Positions 28,703 through 38,457 of a stretch of 64,000 nt of DNA are shown here, piece by piece (the stretch's first letter is position 1; each line of letters begins with the position of its first letter). The stretch is from CAWIVH01 sp963839475. Lineage in GTDB: Bacteria > Acidobacteriota > UBA6911. The notes beneath the pieces are model-generated. The model had not been told where the DNA came from, searched no databases, and worked only from the letters and a program-made list of their open reading frames with translations. The translations under genes and the position numbers were made by a program. The stretch spans positions 558,001-622,000 of the forward strand of contig CAWIVH010000015.1 in the NCBI GenBank assembly GCA_963839475.1, given 5' to 3'.

Positions 28703-31700
28703 ATGCGAATCATCAGGGTAGTTCCTCTTTCCTGCCTGGCTCTTTCCTGCATCTTTATCCCTCTATCAGCCGGGATATCTCCAGTCATGAACGGGGCTGC
28801 GACTGCCGCCCAGGACGGTGGTTTCTACCACCTCGCTGCTGATCCAAATCCGCCCACAAGCGCCGTCAAATTGATCTTCATCCATCACTCGACTGGAGAA
28901 GCCTGGCTGAACGATGACATTGGGCGTTTGGGCATCACCTTGCGCAATAACAACTATTTTGTTAGCGACACCAACTATGATTGGGGCCCTCCGGACGCAG
29001 ACACGGGTGATGGCCGGATCGGAGATCACACGGATATTGGGCATTGGTACAACTGGTTTTCCGGATCGCACCGCGATACTTACATGGGCGCTGTCTACCA
29101 GGAAAGCGATCAACATTGCGATTACTCCCGCCTCACAACTGATCCGGGCGGCCCAAACCAAATCATAATGTTCAAGTCCTGCTTTCCGAATTCTCACCTG
29201 GGAGGTAGTCCCTCGGATCCGGTGCCGGCCATCCAAAACAATCCCCTGCGCGGGCAGGATGCCGGATCGGAAGCCCACACCGTCGGAAATGCCAAAGGAA
29301 TCTATATCGAGCTTTTAAATTACTTCGCAACCCGCCGAGACAAGCTGTTCGTCGTCATATCTGCGCCTCCGTTGCTGCCGATGGGCACCGATTCGGCATC
29401 CGCCGACAACGCTCGGGCCTTCAACAACTGGCTGGTCAACGAGTGGTTGAGCAGCTATCCCCACAACAATGTCTTCGTCTTCGATTTCTATAATGTTCTC
29501 ACTTCCAACGGAGGTTCTACACGCACCAACAATCCTAATCTGAATGATCTGGGAGCCGCTGATGGGAATCATCATCGTTGGTTCGGCGGGGCGATCCAGC
29601 ACCTGCAGACCATCAACAACAACTACTCGGCATACGGCAGCTCGGCTGACGACAGTCATCCTACTGCCGCGGGCGGAGTCAAAGCCTCGGGCGAGCTTGC
29701 GGAGCTATTGAATATTGCCTACAACCGGTGGAAAAACGGTTCGGGAACATGCACGTTGTCGTGTGCAGCGACTGTTCCCGCAAGCGCGCTGCTGAACACG
29801 CGGGTTTCCTTTTCAGCTACCGCCACGCCCGTTAGCTGTACCGGCGCGGTTACCTGGAATTGGGATTTTGGCGATGGCAGCCAGCATTCATACGAGCAAT
29901 ATCCCGGTCATACCTACACAGCAACCGGCACATACACGTGGACCCTTGTTTCAACGATTGGAGGAATTACTTGCACCAAGACAGGATCCATCTCGATCAC
30001 ACGCGGAGCTACTCCTCCTCCAAAGGCCACGCTGCTATCCCCATCAGGAAGCATCAGTGCAAATACTCCCACCTATCAATGGAACGCGGTCTCCGACGCC
30101 ACATACTATCAATTGTGGGTTAACGACAGCAGAACCTCGGGAAAGATAGCTACCTGGTACACCTCAACGAATGCAGGCTGCTCCTCCGGAATCGGAACCT
30201 GTTCAGCGACTCCTGCCACCACGTTGACGAACGGTGCCGCACAGTGGTGGATCCAGACCTGGAACGAGGCCGGGTATGGTCCCTGGAGTGATCCAATGAA
30301 TTTTAGTGTTGGTGCTGCACCGGGGAAGGCCACCCTGATTGCACCATCCGGCAACATAAGCTCGACCACGCCTGCGTACTCCTGGAATGCAGTATCAGGC
30401 GCGTCCTGGTACTACCTGTGGGTGAATGACGTTTCAACCGGCTCCGGAAGAATCCAAAAATGGTACAGAGCCGAAGAGGCCGGATGCCCTTCAGGCACTG
30501 GCACTTGCTCGGTGATCCCGACGACGGCTCTGGCTCCCGGCGCCTGCACGTGGTGGATACAAACCTGGAACGAGGCAGGCTACGGCCCATGGAGCGATGC
30601 CATGGCATTTGAGGTGGGTAATGGCGGCCCGCCCGGTAAAGCCTCGCTGATCTCGCCCGGCGGCGCGATCGCGACCCCGACACCTGGCTACAGCTGGAAC
30701 GCCGTTTCGGGCGCCACCTGGTACCAGCTGTGGGTAAGCAACAGCGCCGGCACACCAGTGGTCCAGAATTGGTATACGGCTGCCCAAGCCGGCTGCTCGT
30801 CAGGATCCGGGACCTGTTCAGTCAATCCTGGTACCACCCTGACAGGCGGATCCTATCAATGGTGGATTCAGACCTGGAATGCTTATGGCTACGGGCCCTG
30901 GAGCAATGGGATGGCATTTACATTATCCAGCCAGCAGAATTACGTTGAAATCCGTGTCGAAGAGCGATCCGGGGTCGCCAGGCAGAATGAATACGTGAGC
31001 TTTGGAATTCCCATTCCGCGCGCCTGGAACATCAAGAACGCCAACGCGTTCAGGCTTCTCGATGCCGCGGGTAATCCCGTGCCCGCTCAATTCGAAGCTC
31101 TCGCCAGATGGGGTGGTGCGCCATCAGACGCCAACGCTCCTGTAAAGTGGCTGCTGGCCGGTTACTTTGAGAGTATTTCAGAAAGCGGAAAAAAGATTGT
31201 CAGACTCGACCCGGCAGGACCGGGACCTTCCCCTCCAAATCCCATTCAGATCACAACCCCCACGGGAAAATTGCATATTGATACCGGTGCCGCCAAGTTT
31301 GAAATGAATATCTCCAATGGCTTCAATCTGCTGAATCAGGTCACAATCAACAATCAACAGCTACTCCAGCCGCTGAATGTCAAAGAGGCGATAGCCTATC
31401 AGCCGGCAGGAAATCTCGGCATAGTTGCAGGCGGCAACCCAGACTTTACCCCGAGGGTGCTCTCCTGCACGGTCGAGAGAAGTGGCGCACTTTACACCAT
31501 TGTTATGATAAAGGGCAGCATACTCAATGCTTCCGACCAGGCCATACTTGATTTTACAGCCAGGCTTCATTTCTTCGCCGGAACTCCGGATGTGAGGGTG
31601 GATTTCACGGTGGAGAACAACCACCCCGTTATACCGGGCGAAAGCGATCAGCCGCAGAATGTTCATAATCAGGGCGCGGTTAACAGCGTCTACATCGGTG

Positions 31701-33502
31701 ATCTTGGATTAAACTTGAAACTCAAAAGCACCGGCTCGACATTGCGCGTGCTCACCGAGCAGCAAATAGAAATCACCGCACCAGCCGCGCCGGTCACCGT
31801 TTATCAGGATTCATCGGGCACCGACTACTGGAACAAATATGTGGGCATGGTAGGATGGCCCAGGCTCGAGGCATCGGCAGAACCGAGGATTCAGTCCTAC
31901 TGCACGCTGCCCGGATATCAGATTACAGGAGGGGCCGCATTGCTTGCCGGAAGGCAAGCGCTGGGGTGGATGTCGATCTTCAGGGCGAACGCCGATGATC
32001 CCCAGGTGACCGTATGCGTTCGGGATTACTGGCAGAATTTCCCCAAAGCCATCAGTGCCGCCCCCGACGGCACTTTGTCGGTGAACTTCTTTCCCAACGG
32101 ACAGAAGTTCCGGCACAATTTCAGGGTCGGGGAACAAAAAACCCACAGCATCCTCTATCATTTCGGCACGGGCGCAATAACCTCACAACTCGCCTCCGAT
32201 CTGGCAAAAACCTTCAACAACCCTCTGTTCGGCATCGCGCGCAGCCCGTGGTATTCAAGTTCCGGCGCCCTGGGCGAACTTCCTGAGGTGAATGAAAACC
32301 TTTGGAGATTGTATGAAAAATATGTGAGGACCGCTTTCGAACCGAACCCGGATTTTGACCCCACGATCGACGATCCGAATTTCGGCAATAAGACCCTGAT
32401 CGACGCCGTCCAAAAATACAACTTTTACGGCTGGCAGGATTATGGAGACGTGCCGTTGGACTATGAAGCCTTCGGCCCGAATCAAGCTGGACAGATGAAT
32501 TTAAAATATTGGTTCCTCTATGGCATGCTAGCTCAGTTTTGCCGTTCAAGTGATTTGAAATGGCTGGACCTGGCCAGACTCTCGGCCTGGCATCTTTCTG
32601 ATACCGATTACCTGCACATTCCTGATGAAGGCATTCGTCATTGGGTGCACGGCGCCTATTTCGGCCACAGCCAGCATGACGAGCCAGGAAATCGCAATCC
32701 CAACAGAAACTACAACTCACCTTCCGTGGACTTGTTTTTTGGCGTTCCCGATCTTTTGCTTGCCTATTATCTTACCGGGGAGAGGCGATTCCGTGATGTC
32801 GCGCTTGAAGGCCTCGAGGCGATGCTCAATCTGTCCCAGTTTGCAGATTTTTCATCCCCCTTGCTTTCACGAGATGAAGGGAACCTCATATTTGCCTATA
32901 TCGAGGGCTACAGGCAAACCGGCAACGCCAGGTGGCTCAACAGCCTGAAGACCATCATAGGATACCTTTCTGACCTTTCGAACAAATCGTGGCTGACCAA
33001 TCCCTCGACTTTTGGCGCAGCCAATCCCGGAGCTTACCAGCGCATGTTTCAGTTCGACCAGGTGGTCTGGACGCTCGGCAGGTACCTGGATTTTATCCAG
33101 GAGTACGGTCTGCAGGACGATCTGAACACAAAAGTAGCACTGACACGTTATGCGGACTTCGCAATCGATCATGCGATGGTCGAATACCAAACGGGCAGGG
33201 CAGCCCATCGTTATGATTATGTTTTTGGTCAACCGGATGCAACCGATCTGGATATCAATAACTGGGCCCTGGTCATGGCTGACGCGCTAAGCTATGCCTT
33301 TAAATACTCAGGAGACAGGAAATATCTCGCCGCCGCCGCGAAGTTCTATGCGACAGGCACGATGGATCCCGTCTGGCAGGGCGATCCTCCCGTTTATATG
33401 TCCACCAAAGACCTGGTAAATTCGTGCAACTGGGGCCTTGTATACATGAATCAATCGAGGCTGGCTTCAGTGACGGGAGCCGTCGCCTCCGGCATAAAAT
33501 GA
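28703..33502 (+). CDS. giant secreted SGNH / PKD / triple-repeat / PL26-like protein
   Basis: 1,599 residues from ATG 28703, with GGAGG five bases upstream and a signal peptide (MRIIRVVPLSCLALSC...). Residues ~50-345 look like an SGNH/GDSL-type hydrolase, with FIHHSTGEAW as a candidate nucleophile block and DDSHPTAAG as the Asp-x2-His block. A PKD domain follows (~355-432; WNWDFGDGS). Then come three ~100-residue Fn3-like repeats (~436-742), each with WWIQTWN and GYGPWS. Residues ~745 to the end resemble exo-rhamnogalacturonan lyases of the PcRGLX/YetA type (PL26): a RIFT-barrel start (YVSFGIPIPRAWN), a beta domain and an (alpha/alpha) barrel (YNSPSVDLFFGVPDLLLAYY). Likely an extracellular pectin-side-chain enzyme with an esterase-like partner domain. 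Catalytic residues of the lyase were not verified. Confidence 0.8.
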   Translation: MRIIRVVPLSCLALSCIFIPLSAGISPVMNGAATAAQDGGFYHLAADPNPPTSAVKLIFIHHSTGEAWLNDDIGRLGITLRNNNYFVSDTNYDWGPPDADTGDGRIGDHTDIGHWYNWFSGSHRDTYMGAVYQESDQHCDYSRLTTDPGGPNQIIMFKSCFPNSHLGGSPSDPVPAIQNNPLRGQDAGSEAHTVGNAKGIYIELLNYFATRRDKLFVVISAPPLLPMGTDSASADNARAFNNWLVNEWLSSYPHNNVFVFDFYNVLTSNGGSTRTNNPNLNDLGAADGNHHRWFGGAIQHLQTINNNYSAYGSSADDSHPTAAGGVKASGELAELLNIAYNRWKNGSGTCTLSCAATVPASALLNTRVSFSATATPVSCTGAVTWNWDFGDGSQHSYEQYPGHTYTATGTYTWTLVSTIGGITCTKTGSISITRGATPPPKATLLSPSGSISANTPTYQWNAVSDATYYQLWVNDSRTSGKIATWYTSTNAGCSSGIGTCSATPATTLTNGAAQWWIQTWNEAGYGPWSDPMNFSVGAAPGKATLIAPSGNISSTTPAYSWNAVSGASWYYLWVNDVSTGSGRIQKWYRAEEAGCPSGTGTCSVIPTTALAPGACTWWIQTWNEAGYGPWSDAMAFEVGNGGPPGKASLISPGGAIATPTPGYSWNAVSGATWYQLWVSNSAGTPVVQNWYTAAQAGCSSGSGTCSVNPGTTLTGGSYQWWIQTWNAYGYGPWSNGMAFTLSSQQNYVEIRVEERSGVARQNEYVSFGIPIPRAWNIKNANAFRLLDAAGNPVPAQFEALARWGGAPSDANAPVKWLLAGYFESISESGKKIVRLDPAGPGPSPPNPIQITTPTGKLHIDTGAAKFEMNISNGFNLLNQVTINNQQLLQPLNVKEAIAYQPAGNLGIVAGGNPDFTPRVLSCTVERSGALYTIVMIKGSILNASDQAILDFTARLHFFAGTPDVRVDFTVENNHPVIPGESDQPQNVHNQGAVNSVYIGDLGLNLKLKSTGSTLRVLTEQQIEITAPAAPVTVYQDSSGTDYWNKYVGMVGWPRLEASAEPRIQSYCTLPGYQITGGAALLAGRQALGWMSIFRANADDPQVTVCVRDYWQNFPKAISAAPDGTLSVNFFPNGQKFRHNFRVGEQKTHSILYHFGTGAITSQLASDLAKTFNNPLFGIARSPWYSSSGALGELPEVNENLWRLYEKYVRTAFEPNPDFDPTIDDPNFGNKTLIDAVQKYNFYGWQDYGDVPLDYEAFGPNQAGQMNLKYWFLYGMLAQFCRSSDLKWLDLARLSAWHLSDTDYLHIPDEGIRHWVHGAYFGHSQHDEPGNRNPNRNYNSPSVDLFFGVPDLLLAYYLTGERRFRDVALEGLEAMLNLSQFADFSSPLLSRDEGNLIFAYIEGYRQTGNARWLNSLKTIIGYLSDLSNKSWLTNPSTFGAANPGAYQRMFQFDQVVWTLGRYLDFIQEYGLQDDLNTKVALTRYADFAIDHAMVEYQTGRAAHRYDYVFGQPDATDLDINNWALVMADALSYAFKYSGDRKYLAAAAKFYATGTMDPVWQGDPPVYMSTKDLVNSCNWGLVYMNQSRLASVTGAVASGIK
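30010..30930 (+). repeat. three tandem Fn3-like repeats within the giant protein
   Basis: Three units of about 310 bases (30010-30310, 30319-30620, 30634-30930). Each contains TPxYxWNAVS near the start, a CSSGxGTCS-type cysteine pair in the middle and WWIQTWNxxGYGPWS near the end. They diverge in DNA but match in protein, so the duplications are old and selected. Confidence 0.85.
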
Positions 33503-33665
33503 CTAGTTCCGATTCCGTACAGAGAGATCGACGAGGAAGAACTGGATAAGCGGCAATCCCCAAATGATCTGCATATTTCGCCATTTCGCTCGCTCACTCC
33601 TTTGCGATGGCAATCGCAGTTCGAAACTGGTAAAGAATTGCGGATAAAATCTCCAGGAGGCATGG

Positions 33666-34439
33666 ATGAGGCCGTGTGTGGAATCGCCGTTTTCAGTCCG
33701 CGGCATTGAGTATGGGGGCGCAAAGCCGCTTTTCTGTGTACCCCTGGTCGCACAGGATCTTGCGAGCCTGATATCTCAGGCCGGGGTTGCCCATGACGCA
33801 GCGGCGGATCTGATCGAGTGGCGCGCCGACTTCAGCCAGGAGATAGGCGCGGGAAAGCTCGTCGAAATTCTCGGAAGCCTCCGATCTATTCTGAAGAGTG
33901 AGCCGATCATCTTTACCTTGAGAATCAAGGCCGAAGGCGGGGCACAGGAAATTCCCCAGGACACCCGCAGAGAGTGTATGACCGCGGTGATATTGTCCGG
34001 CCTGGCCGATTTCGTGGACATTGAACTCTGCAACGAGCCTTCGTTTCTTGAAGCGGTTCTAGGCCACGCTCACGCGCATGGCGTACGGATCATCCTGTCG
34101 GCCCATGATTTCCAGAACACGCCGTCCAATGACGATTTACTGGAAAAGATCGGCCGAATGAGCCGGCTGGGAGCGGACGTCGCCAAGATAGCGGTGATGC
34201 CGCGAACGGCAACGGACGTATTGCGCCTTATGCAGGTCACCCTGGAGGCGCGAAATTGTTTTCCCCGGCTCGCCCTCTGCACCATGTCGATGGGCTCCAT
34301 CGGAGCGATCAGCCGCACCGCTGGATTTCTTTACGGCTCCGACATGAGTTTTGCGGTAGGCCAGACCGCGTCAGCGCCGGGCCAGATCCCGATCGCCGAT
34401 GCCCGGGCGATTGTCGACAAACTCCTTCTCTATAGCTGA
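33666..34439 (+). CDS. aroD: type I 3-dehydroquinate dehydratase
   Basis: 257 residues with AGGAGG at 33655-33660. The type I fold is marked by LIEWRADF, the catalytic His in ILSAHDFQNTP (~140) and the Schiff-base Lys in VAKIAVMP (~167), then MSMGSIGAISR and the GQTASAPGQIP tail. It dehydrates 3-dehydroquinate to 3-dehydroshikimate, step three of the shikimate pathway. Length is normal. The aroK-aroB fusion starts about 300 bases downstream on the same strand. Confidence 0.93.
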   Translation: MRPCVESPFSVRGIEYGGAKPLFCVPLVAQDLASLISQAGVAHDAAADLIEWRADFSQEIGAGKLVEILGSLRSILKSEPIIFTLRIKAEGGAQEIPQDTRRECMTAVILSGLADFVDIELCNEPSFLEAVLGHAHAHGVRIILSAHDFQNTPSNDDLLEKIGRMSRLGADVAKIAVMPRTATDVLRLMQVTLEARNCFPRLALCTMSMGSIGAISRTAGFLYGSDMSFAVGQTASAPGQIPIADARAIVDKLLLYS

Positions 34440-34742
34440 AAAAAGCCGCTCCAGAACGTCACACGCAGAATCGAGGACTGACGATGGCAACCGGCGGCTC
34501 GGCCGTCCGAAAAAGAACTGTTGGGCGAGTTCTACAACACGGAAGTGTGTCGGCAAAGGACCCGAATTGGCCGTTCGTCGGCCGCGGATGAACGCGGAAA
34601 AGATCTTCCAAAATCCGTGCTGTTCATGACCGAAAGCCCGTGTTTCTGCGTATTGCGCCTTTTTCCGCAATTCTTGCCCCGGCCCGGGGGATACTGTAAA
34701 TTGGCATCAATGGACGACCGGATGACGTTGGAGCAAAACGGA
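34440..34742. other. gap between aroD and the aroK-aroB fusion
   Basis: The fusion's frame is open from 34521 but the sequence has no family similarity and no ribosome site until 34743. An ATG at 34710 is a possible alternative start. No terminator seen, so aroD and the fusion may share a transcript. Confidence 0.4.
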
Positions 34743-36464
34743 ATGAAACAGGGCATTTACCTTATCGGGTTCAGCGGTACGGGGAAGTCGACCGTCGCCA
34801 AGCTGATTGGTGCGAAGCTGAACTGGCCTTCCTATGATCTCGATGATGTGATTGTGGAGCAGAGCGGAATGACCATCCCTCTGATTTTTGAGCGGGAAGG
34901 GGAACCGGGATTCCGCTCCAGGGAGGCCGAGGCACTGCGGCTGGTGTCCAGTTCTGGACATTTCGTTGTTGCTACCGGCGGGGGAACTCCGGTACGTGCT
35001 GAAAACCGTCAATATATGGCAAGCAAGGGCTGGATCATTTGCCTCGAGGGACGTCCTGAGATTATCCTCGCCCGGATCCAACGCCAGTTGAAGGAGTCAG
35101 ATCCGACCGCCATCCGGCCGATGCTCGATGCGGTCTATCCGTTGGACCAGGTTCGCGCTCTCAAAAACGCCCGTCAGTCCCTTTATGCGCTGTCTGACTG
35201 GACGGTGCATACCGACCGGATGACTTCCGAGCAGGTGGCCGATGAGGTAATCCGTGCGGCTGAGGTTCTCGCCAAAGCTCCGGATATTACGTCCATGCTG
35301 GATGCTCAGGCACTGCAAATGCGGCACTCGCTGACGCCCGACCTTCCGCCTCCGATCGCCGTTACTGGAGGGCCTTGGCCCTACCAGGCCATCGTCGGAT
35401 GGAATCACTTGCATTCGCTCGGAGATCAACTGCGGCGCATCCTGCCTCAAGCACGGACAATTGCCGTCCTGACCGAGACAAATGCCTGGGATCGGCTGGG
35501 CGCCATGGTTCAGGATTCGCTCCAGGGGGCCGGCTTCAAGCTCCACATCCGGAAGATGCGGCAGGACGAGCGCCAAAAATCTACGGATGAGGCCAGCGCC
35601 ATCTACGACTGGCTGCTGGAGGTCCGGTTGCGGCGGAATGATGTCATTGTCGTGGTTGGTGGCGGAGCCATCGACGATCTGGGTGGATTCGTGGCATCCA
35701 CCTATATGCGGGGCGTTCCGCTGGTAAAGGTGCCGACAACGCTCGAAAGCATGGTGGACACTTCGATCGGCGGCAAAACAGCATTGAATCACCCGGGGGC
35801 CAGGAACTTGATTGGAACCTTCTTCCATCCACGCCTCGCCTATGCCGATGCGTCGCTGCTTCTCGATGAGGAACCCCGGCAGCTGCGCTCAGCCTGGGCG
35901 GAAGTGGTGAAGTACGGGATGCTCGAGAGCACTCTTCTGCGTGACCAGCCAAGGGGTGATACGCTTTTTGGTGAACTCGAAAAACGCGTGGATGAACTGA
36001 TTGCCCTCGAAAGGCCCGTGCTCCTGAAGGTCATCACCCGATGCCTGGCCTTGAAAGCACAGGTTGTGTCCGGTGATGAGCGTGATTCCGGCCAGCATCG
36101 CATATTTCTCAATTATGGCCATACCGTCGCACACGCGCTCGAAACAGCTACGAATTATGAATTGCCGCACGGCGAAGCCGTGAGCATCGGGATGGCAGTG
36201 GAGGCCAGGCTCGCGGTGCGCCTCGGCATGGCCGACGCATCCGTGGAAACCCGCCAGAATGAGCTGTTGTCCCGTTTCGGCCTGCCCACGCGGATTCCGC
36301 CCGTGTCCCACCCATATTTACTCGAGCTGATCCATCGCGACAAAAAGGTATTCGGCGATTCACCGCGCTGGATTCTTCCTGTCGCAATCGGCCGTGCCGT
36401 GGTATCGGGAAATGTTTCGGAGGCGGATCTGATCTCAGTCCTCAAGGAACGCACCTCGGACTAA
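34743..36464 (+). CDS. aroKB: bifunctional shikimate kinase / 3-dehydroquinate synthase
   Basis: 573 residues from ATG 34743 (MKQGIYLIG), with GGAG nine bases upstream; this puts the P-loop GFSGTGKST where it sits in AroK. Residues 1-175 are shikimate kinase (SYDLDDVIVEQSG with the shikimate-binding Asp; ATGGGTPV). Residues ~215-565 are AroB (VVGGGAIDDLGGFVASTY, PTTLESMVDTSIGGKTALN, AEVVKYGMLES, NYGHTVAHALE, HGEAVSIGM). The fusion joins steps two and five of the shikimate pathway in one chain, and the third-step gene aroD lies just upstream. Both halves keep their key motifs and appear active. Confidence 0.94.
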   Translation: MKQGIYLIGFSGTGKSTVAKLIGAKLNWPSYDLDDVIVEQSGMTIPLIFEREGEPGFRSREAEALRLVSSSGHFVVATGGGTPVRAENRQYMASKGWIICLEGRPEIILARIQRQLKESDPTAIRPMLDAVYPLDQVRALKNARQSLYALSDWTVHTDRMTSEQVADEVIRAAEVLAKAPDITSMLDAQALQMRHSLTPDLPPPIAVTGGPWPYQAIVGWNHLHSLGDQLRRILPQARTIAVLTETNAWDRLGAMVQDSLQGAGFKLHIRKMRQDERQKSTDEASAIYDWLLEVRLRRNDVIVVVGGGAIDDLGGFVASTYMRGVPLVKVPTTLESMVDTSIGGKTALNHPGARNLIGTFFHPRLAYADASLLLDEEPRQLRSAWAEVVKYGMLESTLLRDQPRGDTLFGELEKRVDELIALERPVLLKVITRCLALKAQVVSGDERDSGQHRIFLNYGHTVAHALETATNYELPHGEAVSIGMAVEARLAVRLGMADASVETRQNELLSRFGLPTRIPPVSHPYLLELIHRDKKVFGDSPRWILPVAIGRAVVSGNVSEADLISVLKERTSD

Positions 36465-36776
36465 ATCGTCCTAAAAGGCAGGGCGCGGAAGGGCCTCGGG
36501 TCCTTGTCCTGCCGGTTGCGGAGGTTTTGGACGCGGTTCAGAAGCCAATCCCGCATGCCCTGTGATATCCCTTATGCCCTCGAGATTCCTGGAGATACGC
36601 TTGCTTCTCAGATAGGGCTGGAAGAGTATGTAGGCCGTGTTCTTCGGGCGTCCCGGCCGGTGTCGTATTTTCGATCCTGGGGACTATCGGCAAAACTGAT
36701 CAGACGTTTGACGCAGGGAAGGGAACAGGGCCTCACACGACCTTCGCGACAGACGTTGATTTCCTGAGGGAGGAAG
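36465..36776. other. gap after the aroK-aroB fusion, with a hairpin
   Basis: An imperfect stem GGCAGG (36477-36482) / CCTGCC (36508-36513), with inner AAGG/CCTT pairing, starts 13 bases after the stop and may be a terminator without a T-run. An 87-codon plus-strand frame (36504-36767) has no recognisable features and no ribosome site, and is not called. Confidence 0.45.
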
Positions 36777-38090
36777 ATGGCATCGACTTCTGGATTTCCT
36801 GTTTCGCGGGATGTTCCGAACCGCACGCGCCCGACGCGCGTCCGATTCTTGGTCCTGGCTATGCTCGCCGTGGCGACCATGACCAACTACCTCGACCGAA
36901 CCATCCTGGGAATTGCGGCCCCGGCCATGAGCCAGGATCTCGGTCTCTCCGCCACGGTCATGGGGGTGGTTTTTTCCGCCTTTTCGTGGGCTTATGCAGC
37001 ATTTCAGATTCCGGGCGGAATTTTCCTCGACCGATTCGGCAGCAGGCTGACCTATTTCCTTGCGTTCACCTGCTGGTCAGGATGCACAGCGCTGCAAGGC
37101 TTGGTCGGCGGCCTCAAATCGCTCCTTGCCGTACGGTTCGGCCTCGGTATTTGCGAAGCGCCTTGTTTTCCTACAAACAGTCGTGTCGTTGCGGCATGGT
37201 TCCCGCAGACTGAACGTGGAATGGCAACCAGCGTTTATACCGTTGGGGAATATCTCGGGCTTGCCGCTTTTAGCCCGCTGTTATTCTGGATTCTCGCGCG
37301 TCACGGCTGGCGGACCCTTTTTATCAGCGTTGGCCTTAGCAGTATCTTTTTTGCCGTTGTTTGGTGGATCGTCTATCGCGAGCCGAATGAAAGCAAGTCC
37401 GTAAACCAGGCCGAACTCGATCTGATAGCATCGGGTGGCGGAATGGGCGCAGTTTCCAAACGCATTGCTTTTTCCGGCGCCACTATTCGTGCCCTTCTCT
37501 CATTCCGCCAGATCTGGGGTGCCTGCATTGGCCAGTTCGGCGGAAACTCAACCCTGGTCTTTTTCCTGACCTGGTTCCCTACGTACCTGGCCACCGAACG
37601 GCATATGGCCTGGCTGAAAGTCGGTTTCTTTGCTGTATTGCCTTTCTTTGCTGCCGCGGTCGGAGTGGTCTTCGGCGGCTGGGCTTCCGACAGGCTCCTC
37701 CAGCGGACCGGGTCCGCAAATCTCGCTCGAAAACTCCCGATGATCGTGGGCCTTTTAGGTGCATCCACGATTATCTCCGCCAATTATGTGTCCAGCGATG
37801 TTTTCGTCATCGCGATCATGTCGTTTGCGTTCTTTTCTCAGGGGATGACCGGACTCGGATGGACGCTGATTTCCGATATCGCGCCGAAGAACCTGGCCGG
37901 CCTGACGGGAGGCATTTTCAACCTGTTTTCCAACCTGGCCGGAATTGTGACTCCGATCGTCATCGGTTTCATCGTCGGCGCGACCGGTTCGTTCTTTTAT
38001 GCGCTCGCCTATGTCGGTGCCGTTGCCCTTCTGGGGGCTTTCTCCTACATTTTTATCCTGGGGGATGTTCACCGAATCGAAATCGAGTGA
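36777..38090 (+). CDS. MFS transporter, anion:cation symporter type
   Basis: 437 residues, about 12 membrane helices. GAGGGAGGAAG lies directly before the ATG. Family marks include NYLDRTILGIAAPAMSQDLG after helix 1, GGIFLDRFGSRL between helices 2 and 3, and GICEAPCFPTNSRVVAAWFP in helix 4-5. These resemble the ACS family, which carries sugar acids such as galactonate or glucarate and other organic anions. The gene follows the shikimate genes and precedes a GntR-type regulator. Transport of an organic acid under GntR control is the usual arrangement and more likely than a biosynthetic role. Confidence 0.9.
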   Translation: MASTSGFPVSRDVPNRTRPTRVRFLVLAMLAVATMTNYLDRTILGIAAPAMSQDLGLSATVMGVVFSAFSWAYAAFQIPGGIFLDRFGSRLTYFLAFTCWSGCTALQGLVGGLKSLLAVRFGLGICEAPCFPTNSRVVAAWFPQTERGMATSVYTVGEYLGLAAFSPLLFWILARHGWRTLFISVGLSSIFFAVVWWIVYREPNESKSVNQAELDLIASGGGMGAVSKRIAFSGATIRALLSFRQIWGACIGQFGGNSTLVFFLTWFPTYLATERHMAWLKVGFFAVLPFFAAAVGVVFGGWASDRLLQRTGSANLARKLPMIVGLLGASTIISANYVSSDVFVIAIMSFAFFSQGMTGLGWTLISDIAPKNLAGLTGGIFNLFSNLAGIVTPIVIGFIVGATGSFFYALAYVGAVALLGAFSYIFILGDVHRIEIE

Positions 38091-38457
38091 AGGGAAGACC
38101 GAAGGAGACGAAGGAAATGGACGATGCCGGAATTCCACCGGCTGGAGGACTCTCTCCGGAAACTTGGAGCGCTCAAGAGATTAAACCGCGAAGACCACAG
38201 AGAATTATAAACAATAATTTTGCGGTCTTAGTGGACTTAGTGGTTCGATTGATTTTGAGCTCTTTGCCGCAATTGGATGATTCCCGGCGTGCGCAAGTCC
38301 AAGTTTCTGTTCTCAATAAACCACGCGGGCGTGGCAGGCACTCTCCGGAAACTGATATTTCAAAATCCCGGGAGCGTGTCAAACCGGACCGTGTGTGATA
38401 AAGTAGCGGGCACCCAGGGCAGGATCTCGCCACTGATGAGCCGTTGTGGGGCCACGT
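38091..38457. other. intergenic region before the GntR-type gene
   Basis: Holds the imperfect inverted repeat at 38184-38245 and otherwise nothing coding. The start of the regulator gene has only a weak GTGGGG upstream. Confidence 0.4.
38184..38245. repeat. imperfect palindromic repeat (AACCRCNAAG type)
   Basis: Left arm begins AACCGCGAAGACCAC; the right arm, read on the minus strand, begins AACCACTAAGTCCACTAAG. Both run into AATTAT at the centre; the left arm is about 7 bases shorter. Repeats of this AACC-x-C-x-AAG-x-C form occur between genes in several bacterial phyla. A related single arm may exist at about 40970-41022. Confidence 0.6.
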
